Below are positions 57,681 to 64,000 of a stretch of 64,000 bases of DNA, in pieces. The position numbers were made by a program, and so were the translations under genes. The DNA is taken from positions 806,001-870,000 of the forward strand of contig CAWDMX010000004.1 in assembly GCA_963803545.1 (NCBI GenBank), written 5' to 3'. Every line of letters starts with the position of its first letter. The first letter of the stretch is position 1. The notes under the pieces are model-generated. The model had not been told where the DNA came from. It saw nothing but the letters and a program-made list of their open reading frames with translations, and did no database searches. The DNA comes from Legionella_C sp963803545 (GTDB lineage Bacteria; Pseudomonadota; Gammaproteobacteria; Legionellales; Legionellaceae).

Positions 57681-58589
57681 AATTTAAAAAGTCTTAAATG
57701 TTTGTTATAATTAGTGCTTTTAGACTATGACTTATTCATTAGATTTTAGGGGAAAAGTACTTTTCCATATAGATTCAGGAGCTACGATCGAATCTACGAG
57801 TACATTATTTTCAGTTGGTACAACGACAATTAAGCAATGGAAGAGATTGAGACATCAAACAGGACAACTGGTAAGTGCTGGTCGTCCACACAACCCATAC
57901 AAAATAGATTCAGATAAGTTAAAAGCCTTTATTAAAGAGCATCCTGATTCGTTTTTAAATGAGATAGCCTCTCACTTTAATGTTACCGCCCCTGCTATTC
58001 ATGCAGCATTGAAGCGGTTAAAAATAACTCGAAAAAAAAGACTTCGCTCTACAAAGAGCGGTGCCCTAATAAACGCGAACATTATATTGAAATCATAGAG
58101 CATTTGAACCCTGAAAGTATCGTATACGTTGATGAGTCAGGCATAGATAGCTTTGTATCCAGGGAGCACGCATGGAGTGAGAGAGGGCAAACAGTTATTG
58201 GTGAGAGGTCTGGTAAACGCTTCGCTAGAGAAAGTTTTGTAGCGGGGTTAATCCATAAAACTCTGGTTGCCCCAATTTGCTATCAAGGCACTATGGAGGG
58301 TGTTTTATTCAACTTCTGGCTCAGTAATTTCCTCTTACCTGAAATTGGAAGTGGTAAGACCATTATAATGGATAATGCTGCTTTTCATAAATCCCCAGAA
58401 ACGGCTGCTATTATCAATGGCGCAGGTTGTGATTTGATCTTTCTTCCCCCTTATTCAGCAGATTTAAATCCTATTGAAAAATGCTGGGCAAATTTAAAAA
58501 AGAAAATTAAGAATGAAATTGCTAATTTTGATACATTAGCTCAGGCCATTAATCATGCTTTTCAGGGGATCGTTTAAATTTTAATTCAC
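57672..58589 (+). mobile_element. IS630 family element nested in IS1634
   Basis: The 918-base element has ends GTTAATTAAAATTTAAA (left) and, reversed, GTGAATTAAAATTTAAA (right), each flanked by TA (57670-57671 and 58590-58591), the usual target of this family. Two overlapping frames encode the transposase. Confidence 0.85.
57727..58577 (+). CDS. IS630 transposase in two frames joined by -1 frameshift
   Basis: The first frame (57727-58098) has the helix-turn-helix region (LDFRGKVLFHIDSGATIEST, KQWKRLRHQTG). The second (in frame from the A run to 58577) has the DDE domain: IVYVDESGIDSF (Asp), IIMDNAAFHKS (Asp), PYSADLNPIEKCWANLKKK (Glu). A run of eight A at 58032-58039 lies where the -1 frame (KKKTSLYKERCPNKREHYIE) takes over, so programmed slippage probably makes the fused transposase, as known for this family. 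Confidence 0.88.
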
Positions 58590-58783
58590 TATATGAAACA
58601 GAAGCCAACTCAAAAACCAACTGCAAAATGGGTGTTCTGGTGTTTTATTGGGATACATGAGCTCAGTGTGGACTCGCAAGTGAAGGGTATTTTGAATATT
58701 AATGCTCGACAGAAAATTATCTTGGATTGCCTAGGTGAAAAATACTGGACGGTTTATTCGTGAAAACAGGTGCGGGAAGTGGG

Positions 58784-58962
58784 TTATAGATAAAACGAAT
58801 AGGATTAACCGTGCGATTATTGGTGCAGGGTTATGTATTGCAACCTTACTTGGTCTAAGCAAGTTTTTTTATATTGCATTGGGATTGCTCCTTCTTTTAG
58901 AAGGCCTCGTTGGTTGGTGCTCTATTCCTTATTTTATCAAAAAAATTAAAAAACTATTTTAA
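58784..58962 (+). pseudogene. DUF2892-like membrane protein, 5' end displaced by IS1634
   Basis: Downstream of the IS1634 end the frame reads IDKTNRINRAIIGAGLCIATL, then KFFYIALGLLLLLEGLVGWCSIPYF, a DUF2892 (YgaP-type) inner-membrane domain with two spans and the C-terminal GWC-x-P-like motif. Its start is missing here. On the other side of the element, an ATG at 56128 with GAGGGGG seven bases ahead is followed by GTG TTT and then the IS. Joining both sides gives MVFIDKTNRINRAIIGAG, a plausible native N-terminus. At present the frame can only start within the IS end (ATG at 58735). Confidence 0.7.
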
Positions 58963-58970
58963 TTGAGTAA

Positions 58971-59219
58971 CTATCCGCGGGGTTTGGGCCAAGCGGGCAA
59001 AGGTTGATAGGCGTTGGTTATGTCCGCAGAATTTAAAACACCATCATCTTGCCCCACAAGATAACTGCCTGATGATTTAGCTTTACTCACCCACTCGTGT
59101 AAGCTTGGACTGGGGATCTCTGGCTCTTTTACCGTTTAGTTGATGTTAGCACAGCTCACAGCTAGCTTTACCGATTCTTGTTTAAACTTTTTAGTGCATA
59201 GCCTTAACGTTCTTATCAT
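58971..59219 (-). pseudogene. remnant of an IS3-type OrfA
   Basis: On the minus strand, MIRTLRLCTKKFKQESVKLAV is followed by a stop and then, in the same region, TVKEPEIPSPSLHEWVSKAKSSG to a stop at 58971. The pattern F-K-Q-E-(S/A)-V-K-L and (S/T)-L-H-x-W-V is that of IS3-family OrfA proteins. It carries an internal stop and no orfB, so it is a decayed fragment. Confidence 0.5.
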
Positions 59220-59513
59220 TTTTTTCACCTTTTCGTTAATTCATACATTTTAACAAATTAGTGTCCGTTTTTTCGCGGGAAGATTATCCAGAAAAATGCT
59301 ATAAGAAAAACACCATTTGAGATTCTCTTTGCTGGTCTAGCTCCTACTTCCACTGTTACATTTCACTGTTGAAACGGTGATTTTTTATTACTATGTTCAA
59401 AGTGTAAATTATGTTTTTAAAATCTGCGTATTGTTTAATAGTCTCTCCGCTGTACAATTGACTTTGGGCTAATTAACTAGGCCTTTACTGATTTAACCTT
59501 ATTAAGGTACATA

Positions 59514-59900
59514 ATGAAATTTAGAAAACTTATTCTGTTGATGTTGATTACTCATGCGTCAATTATTTTTGCAAATCCATGCGATAATCGTCAAATTTGG
59601 GTAAGAGGTGATGATAATCTTCAAGTAATATCTACCCATTTTGATCTTGGAAAAATAAAATCTATTTCTAATACTAAATTTGTGTTGGAGCATACTTATT
59701 ACCCAATCCATGGAGATGGCTGGTTGGAGCTTCAGTTAAGTAATGGTCAAAGCGTTGGAATATTTTTTCATGTAGATAATACAGATGTCGGGGGACGATG
59801 CAAAATCGGTAGTGTAACGACTTATAATGAAAACTATAATATTTATCACTTTACTTATGCAGATAAAGATACTTTTGATTTAGTCAAATTCATATATTAA
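59514..59900 (+). CDS. small secreted protein, unrecognised
   Basis: The 128-residue product has a signal peptide (KLILLMLITHASIIFA, cleavage near FANPC). The mature part has two Cys (NPCDNRQIW and GGRCKIG) that could form a disulfide, and is rich in aromatic and beta-forming residues (WLELQLSNGQSVGIFFHVD). I do not recognise a family. It is isolated between transposon remnants. Confidence 0.6.
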   Translation: MKFRKLILLMLITHASIIFANPCDNRQIWVRGDDNLQVISTHFDLGKIKSISNTKFVLEHTYYPIHGDGWLELQLSNGQSVGIFFHVDNTDVGGRCKIGSVTTYNENYNIYHFTYADKDTFDLVKFIY

Positions 59901-60199
59901 CTGTATTAGTGTCATTACCGAGGGAAACTGTCGACGCCTTTTTTAATATTGCTTTCTTTATCCGCAGGTTTTTTACTTCCTTACGAAGGGCCTGCAGCTC
60001 ACCACGCCCCTCTTCTCCCAACGAACTAGGTTTATGTTGTGTTTTTGTTTTATTTTTCCATTTATGAGTTAGTTTAACGTCAACTCCAGCAGCTGTGGCG
60101 GTGTGCTGAGGGGTATAACCTTGCTCAAAGATAAAGAGATACAGCATCTTTCTTGAAGTCATCTGGATAACGTTTATAGATGCCTCGTTTATTTGTCAT
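59890..60199 (-). pseudogene. frameshifted IS3-type OrfA joined to an IS end
   Basis: From an ATG at 60199 the frame reads MTNKRGIYKRYPDDFKKDAVSL and then hits a stop; one base out of phase it continues FIFEQGYTPQHTATAAGVDV and LGEEGRGELQALRKEVKNL to KKAS. After KKAS, the sequence passes straight into a terminal-repeat-like stretch (59902-59933) and no orfB follows. This is therefore an internally deleted IS3-family remnant. Confidence 0.7.
59902..59933 (-). repeat. IS-end-like inverted repeat, left copy
   Basis: TGTATTAGTGTCATTACC followed by GAGGGAAACTGTCG. Its near-perfect reverse complement occurs at 62438-62468. It forms the end of the deleted IS3-type remnant. Confidence 0.7.
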
Positions 60200-60372
60200 A
60201 AATACCTCTGTTAGCTAAAACTATTTCCCCTAACAAACGTGTCCAATGCAATTAGACCAGAATACGCTTAGAGGATTAAGAAAGAGGAATCGCAACGGCC
60301 GTGGCCATCATCAATGGCGTTAAATAGCCGAAAATTTCGACCATTTTATTGGCAATTTAACCCATCACACTA

Positions 60373-61140
60373 TTACAGTCGGGGAGATTGAGAAATAACT
60401 ACGTCGCTTTTCTGCGAGAGCTTGTTTCCAAAAAAACCGTGGGCGCGAATCCTTGGAGCATAAGACTCATTGAGTGCGGTGAAATATCTTTTTAAACCTT
60501 TTACTATGCGTGTTTCTAGAGAGTCGGGTACAAACGTTGAAAACATAATCCACGTTCGTTCTGGAGTGTCAAATAATAAAAAAAGCGACCGCATCATTTT
60601 ATTATGAAAATCGTAGTTATGAATATTAGTAAGATTAGCAAATGATACCAATGCGTTATTGTGTTGTAGCACCTGAGAAAATAATTGACACTCCTTTTTA
60701 GACAGAGCATTAAGCTTGATAATGACAATAGGAATGTTGCATTTACATCGTTGGTAACTCTCCTCTGATGACAAAAAGTGGTTCCTGTCCTCTTTTAGTG
60801 TTGCCAAGCTTTTCTCCAACCATTCAGTCGAAGCACGGCATTCTGAAAAACCGATTTTTTCATTTAAAATAGGATTTTCACTACTTAGATATTTTGTTAA
60901 AAACGCTGCGGGGCTGGTTGATGTTTTAAAACAGTTTAAAATAAACTGTAAATTTCGAAGTTGGCGAGGCTCCACATCAGCAATCACAATTAAATCCACA
61001 AAGTTTAAAAGTGAAAAAGATAACGATATAAAATTTGATTCCCCAAACAATAAAGCTACCGATAATTTGCTCCCACTATTTTCAATACGACCTTCGCATG
61101 TAAGCAAACTAATTAATTGCAACTGCAAATGCACGAGGCT
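60373..61140 (-). pseudogene. unrecognised protein gene, 5' end cut off by IS3 copy 2
   Basis: The frame is open from the IS3 border (61142) to 60373; the first usable start is a GTG at 61134, but the reading frame continues up to the element, so the real N-terminus is lost. The remaining ~253 residues show hydrophobic-strand patterns (SLLNFVDLIVIADVEPRQL; NIPIVIIKLNALSKKE; ALVSFANLTNIHNYD) that suggest a Rossmann-like domain, possibly methyltransferase-like, but this is weak. The family is not recognised. It would be consistent with an effector-type gene being lost. Confidence 0.55.
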
Positions 61141-61181
61141 GTGGTAATCCCCCCATTTTTAACTGACGCTAAAAGTAGAAA

Positions 61182-61967
61182 CTAAGCTACTAATTTCAGT
61201 TTTTGTCTGGGCGGTATACCTCCAATTGCCATGTTAGGCCGTTCGTTGTTATAAGACCACAACCATTTTGTGGCCATATTCTGAACTTCCTCGATCGTAC
61301 TAAATAAATACTGGTTTAACCAATCATATCGTACGGTTCTGTTATAACGCTCAACATAGGCATTTTGTTGTGGGTTGCCTGGCTGAATAAACAATAGCGT
61401 TATTTTGTGTTTTTCAGCCCATTGTGTAAGCAAGTGACTGATATATTCAGGTCCATTATCACAACGTATCTGAAAAGGCTTACCACGCCACTCAATAACC
61501 TGATCAAGCGCCCTAATCACACGCTCAGCAGGCAAAGAGAAGTCAGCTTCAATGGTAAGGCCTTCTCGATTGAAGTCATCAATCACGTTAAATAAACGAT
61601 AACTACGCCCGTTTTGTAACTGATCATGCATAAAATCCATTGACCAGCATTCGTTTATTGCTTGAGGAACCGTTAGCGCCTCTGGCTTTTCCCTAATTAA
61701 CCGCTTTTTGGGTTTGATTCTTAAATTCAGCTCGAGCTCTCTATAAATACGATAAACACGCTTATGGTTCCATTTGTAACCTTTAACGTTACGCAAATAT
61801 AAAAAACAAAGGCCAAAACCCCAATTGCGATTATTTTTAGTCAAACGCAACAACCAGTCTGCAATATGAGCATTTTCATCATTCAGCTTCAATTGGTAAC
61901 GATAGCAAGTTTCACTAATGCTAAATAAACAACAGGCCATCCGTACGGAGATAAATTTTTCCTGCAC
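61182..61967 (-). CDS. IS3 family transposase OrfB, copy 2
   Basis: The translation is identical to OrfB of copy 1 (261 residues), with the same DDE residues (VIDDFNREG, RCDNGPEYIS, YVERYNRTVRYDWL). The two copies have not diverged, indicating recent transposition or gene conversion. Confidence 0.93.
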   Translation of the reverse strand: MQEKFISVRMACCLFSISETCYRYQLKLNDENAHIADWLLRLTKNNRNWGFGLCFLYLRNVKGYKWNHKRVYRIYRELELNLRIKPKKRLIREKPEALTVPQAINECWSMDFMHDQLQNGRSYRLFNVIDDFNREGLTIEADFSLPAERVIRALDQVIEWRGKPFQIRCDNGPEYISHLLTQWAEKHKITLLFIQPGNPQQNAYVERYNRTVRYDWLNQYLFSTIEEVQNMATKWLWSYNNERPNMAIGGIPPRQKLKLVA

Positions 61968-62005
61968 GGCTTTCTGTGCAAGCTGCTTTCGACTGGATGG
62001 CTTAA

Positions 62006-62269
62006 CTACTTTTTTTCAAGCACCTCGCGAAGAATCTCAGATTTTAGGCGCTCTTCAGCGTACATCTTCTTCAAACGGGCATTTTCAGACTCGAGCTCTT
62101 TTAGTCGGGTCATCATCGGCAAGTCCAGGCCACCATATTTTGCACGCCATTTATAAAACGTTGCTGAACTCATGCCATGTTCACGACAAAGTTCTGGAAC
62201 AGGTACGCCTGCTTCACTTTGCTTGATGATCGACATAATTTGACTGTCACTAAATTTTGATTTTTTCAT
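62006..62269 (-). CDS. IS3 family transposase OrfA, copy 2
   Basis: The 87-residue translation is identical to OrfA of copy 1, and the seven-A slippery run before the stop is kept. OrfAB fusion by -1 slippage is expected. Confidence 0.92.
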   Translation of the reverse strand: MKKSKFSDSQIMSIIKQSEAGVPVPELCREHGMSSATFYKWRAKYGGLDLPMMTRLKELESENARLKKMYAEERLKSEILREVLEKK

Positions 62270-62437
62270 GCAGAATCTCCTGCGTAAAGGGTACGAGAAA
62301 ATTCTACTTTTGGCATCAATTATTTTTAGGGACGATTACCTTTGAAAAATGAATAACTGTCCGATCAAGTCTGAGCCACTACATATGAAAATACAGTGCT
62401 GGTATTCTCTTCCGACAAAGTCGCTCGGTAATTAATC

Positions 62438-62468
62438 CGACAGTTTCCTTGGTAATGACACTAATACA
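62438..62468 (+). repeat. IS-end-like inverted repeat, right copy
   Basis: CGACAGTTTCCTTGG followed by TAATGACACTAATACA, the reverse complement of 59902-59933 with about two differences. It marks a second end of the same type of IS3-family remnant, outside IS3 copy 2. Confidence 0.7.
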
Positions 62469-62518
62469 AAATAAGACAGTTTTAAAATGCTGCTTCAAAA
62501 GTAACGACTGGCTCCGAT

Positions 62519-63688
62519 TTAGTTAAACTTTAGTCCCGCTTTTCGTAGTTCGGCTTCTTGTAAAGAAACTGCAAACTCAAAATCCGTTTCTGTGGTTCCA
62601 TTGCTATAGATACGTGCCTCAGCGCTATCTATATTTTTGCTGTCTATTGTACGCACGTTACTAAATAAACCCTTCTCGAGAACCGCTTCAAATAATTCGT
62701 GTAAATGATTTTTAATGTGAACGTTGTTTGTTGATTTGATAACTTTCTGCATTTTAGCTGTCAATAGGCTGTCTGAATTTTTTAAAAGGAGACTGTTGGG
62801 TAAGGCGGTATCATCCCCTGCTGGATTATTATTTTTTATAAGGCGTTTAACCGAGCGCTTTAGGCGTGTGGTTTGCGAGTCGAGTGAACACTGAGCACGA
62901 AGCGCAGGCTCAAGACAGTCCGATGCAACCACAGTTGTCCAATGGCAATTTCTTCGGTTGACTAAAGTTATTATTGGTCGATTATTCGCAGTCTCACCAT
63001 TATTGACGCCTTTAACCAAGAGTTGAACTTCCAAGCTATCGGCAACTTCTTTCAAGTCACTATGGGTAGCCCATCGCCCCTCTTTTTCTAAATATTTCCC
63101 CCCTTCTAGAATAAGCGACGCATGGCCCATAATCCAATTTCGTACATGGCAGTTTTTAAATTGTTCGCGTTCAGCATCTGTACGCTCTTTATTATTTGTT
63201 TTTAAAAATTCTGCAATTTTTTTAGCCTCATTGCATATTCGGTCTGATAAAAAAAGCCCGTTATAGCGAGAGTCCAGCTTGACATTCGACGTGGAAAGAA
63301 AAAATTCAACGATTTCAAAAAAATACATACCCATAACGCTGCCCTCAACTTTAGACAAAGCGGGTTGTTTTTTTTGTTCTTCAATTTTAAGTAAGAAATC
63401 CTTTTGGTTCGCATGGACCGCTATTTTACGCAGCGACATTTGCAAGCTAAATAAATTTTCTTTTTGATAGCGGCGAGGTTTTTTTTCTAATTCCGATAAA
63501 TCAATTGCTAAAATTTCACGTATATTCAGCTTCAAAAATCCTGTTTTTTGCAAGCGTTTAAAGGTGCCACTCATTTTTTCAACGTGATTTTCACGCTGAA
63601 TAATACTCACTAAACCAATTGCAAAAGCATAAAATCCGCAATCGCCACCACCAGGATTATCAATCAAGACAGACATAAAATTTCTCAT
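62519..63688 (-). CDS. OTU-like cysteine protease, effector candidate
   Basis: The 389-residue product has an OTU/papain-like catalytic signature: LIDNPGGGDCGFYAFAIGL near the N-terminus (nucleophile Cys17, with Asp before it) and VNRRNCHWTTVV (catalytic His249, followed by Trp), with a Legionella-effector style helical middle and C-terminus. OTU proteases remove ubiquitin; in host-associated bacteria they act inside the host cell. There is no signal peptide. Two in-frame inserts interrupt it: PALSKVEG (109-116) and CLEPALRAQCSLDSQTTR (258-275), each from palindromic DNA. The second ATG (63676) has a better upstream GAGA than the first. Confidence 0.72.
   Translation of the reverse strand: MRNFMSVLIDNPGGGDCGFYAFAIGLVSIIQRENHVEKMSGTFKRLQKTGFLKLNIREILAIDLSELEKKPRRYQKENLFSLQMSLRKIAVHANQKDFLLKIEEQKKQPALSKVEGSVMGMYFFEIVEFFLSTSNVKLDSRYNGLFLSDRICNEAKKIAEFLKTNNKERTDAEREQFKNCHVRNWIMGHASLILEGGKYLEKEGRWATHSDLKEVADSLEVQLLVKGVNNGETANNRPIITLVNRRNCHWTTVVASDCLEPALRAQCSLDSQTTRLKRSVKRLIKNNNPAGDDTALPNSLLLKNSDSLLTAKMQKVIKSTNNVHIKNHLHELFEAVLEKGLFSNVRTIDSKNIDSAEARIYSNGTTETDFEFAVSLQEAELRKAGLKFN
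62868..62935. repeat. palindromic insert within the OTU-like gene
   Basis: An imperfect palindrome runs from GTGTGGTTTGC to GCAACCACAG, with an inner stem TGAGC/GCTCA around ACGAAGCGCAG. It keeps the reading frame open and encodes CLEPALRAQCSLDSQTTR, which has the look of a translated dispersed palindromic repeat and no OTU similarity. Confidence 0.5.
63341..63365. repeat. short palindromic insert encoding PALSKVEG
   Basis: GCCCTCAACTTTAGACAAAG followed by CGGGT encodes PALSKVEG on the minus strand. This peptide is a familiar translation of a widespread short palindromic repeat that gives PALSEVEG/PELVEG-like peptides in many genomes (from memory of sequence databases). Inner stem CTTT/AAAG, outer CCC/GGG. 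Confidence 0.45.
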
Positions 63689-63873
63689 TTAAATTTGCTT
63701 TAACTATTGTACAAAATAATTATTAAGAAAGTATTAACACGCAACAATACCATCATCGCAAACAAATAAAAACCCGCCACTTTTACAACCCAATGCAACA
63801 GGGAAAATTAGCACACTCTGTATAATTTTAAGTGTGACATCTGAGTGGTACTAGTAAGCAACTCTGTTTGCGT

Positions 63874-63999
63874 TTATACATTATTTTTGCTAAAAGCCTT
63901 TATTTTAAGCGGCTCATGAGAGCTCACAAAAATTGGTATTGAAACAGCCAGCTCATTCAAACAGCGGTAAAAAAGAACCTTCGCTTTTGCGTCTAAGAA
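63874..63999 (-). CDS. possible C-terminal end of a gene entering from the right edge
   Basis: On the minus strand a frame is open from the right edge: FLDAKAKVLFYRCLNELAVSI, then PIFVSSHEPLKIKAFSKNNV and stop at 63874-63876. The composition is protein-like, but 42 codons are too few to name a family or to be sure it is a gene. Confidence 0.35.
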   Translation of the reverse strand, partial: FLDAKAKVLFYRCLNELAVSIPIFVSSHEPLKIKAFSKNNV

Positions 64000-64000
64000 T

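Larger units (their letters stand above)
56137..58783 (+). mobile_element. IS1634-type element interrupted by IS630
   Basis: The left end CCCTCATTCCGCACCTG (56137) and right end, reversed, CCCACTTCCCGCACCTG (to 58783) form the terminal repeats. With the inserted IS630 removed, it is about 1.73 kb, normal for the family. The flanks are ...GTGTTT and TTATAG..., so only a very short duplication is possible. It has landed at the beginning of a small membrane protein gene. Confidence 0.78.
61143..62340 (-). mobile_element. IS3 family element, copy 2 (complete, inverted)
   Basis: The 1198-base element has the same ends as the copy at 47061-48258 and encodes identical OrfA and OrfB, in the opposite direction. 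Its flanks (CTGT at 61139-61142, TTTG at 62341-62344) do not match, so no target duplication remains; a deletion or recombination next to it is likely. Confidence 0.9.

Noticed and set aside
47061..62340. Recent inversion between the two IS3 copies as the cause of the present layout
   Set aside because: Copy 1 still has matching ATTC on both sides, which an inversion through it would have separated. A deletion beside copy 2 explains the unmatched flanks more simply.
1..64000. CRISPR arrays, restriction-modification or toxin-antitoxin systems, prophage genes
   Set aside because: No regularly spaced repeats, no methyltransferase/nuclease pair, no toxin-antitoxin type small gene pair and no phage structural genes were visible.

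Overview
The window reads as a chromosome segment of a low-GC gammaproteobacterium with a host-associated look, most like the Legionellales (Legionella/Coxiella/Berkiella-type bacteria). This is inferred from core genes of gammaproteobacterial type (mreBCD, clpSA, csrA, miaB, degQ-like, lipA), a soluble hybrid histidine kinase, an OTU-like cysteine protease, a large serine-hydrolase-like protein of effector style, and many insertion sequences. No 16S rRNA or other taxonomic marker is present, so the assignment is an inference.

Positions 1-41.3 kb are dense core genome. From the left: an rmuC end; a Cys-rich secreted protein; a minus-strand block clpS-clpA-glycosyltransferase-O-antigen ligase; icd; rluE facing the other way; mreBCD; an 0.87 kb gap with a cluster of DnaA-box-like sites; a tightly overlapping minus-strand series (antiporter, nadC, murG, M20 peptidase); ppsA, a GNAT gene and prfC; sdaA; an orphan hydrolase-like gene; accA-tilS; a phosphopantetheinyl transferase and birA; csrA; a wecA-like transferase; a methyltransferase; lipA with a membrane thioredoxin-fold protein; two transporters; and the plus-strand run miaB-rluD-pgeF-degQ, closed by a clear hairpin. 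A tRNA-Met with its own promoter follows.

Right of the tRNA (41.4-64 kb) the segment becomes an accessory, decaying, IS-rich region. It holds an ATP-grasp enzyme, a catalytically degraded IS30-like transposase, a hybrid kinase, a frameshifted gene split by an IS3 element, an IS21 element that truncates an IS1634 end, a SagB-like nitroreductase, a GNAT protein, and argS cut in two by an ISAs1 element with perfect 10-bp duplications. Further right come a DUF2892 gene hit by an IS1634 element that itself carries an IS630 element, IS3 remnants, a second identical IS3 copy truncating another gene, and an OTU-like protease gene carrying in-frame palindromic inserts.

The strongest observations are the split argS (removing the element restores an uninterrupted 580-codon frame), the OTU-like candidate effector with palindromic insertions, the DnaA-box cluster beside mreB, and several genes whose pre-insertion frames can be rebuilt from the sequence. 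I found no CRISPR array, no rRNA and no clearly new multi-gene system.
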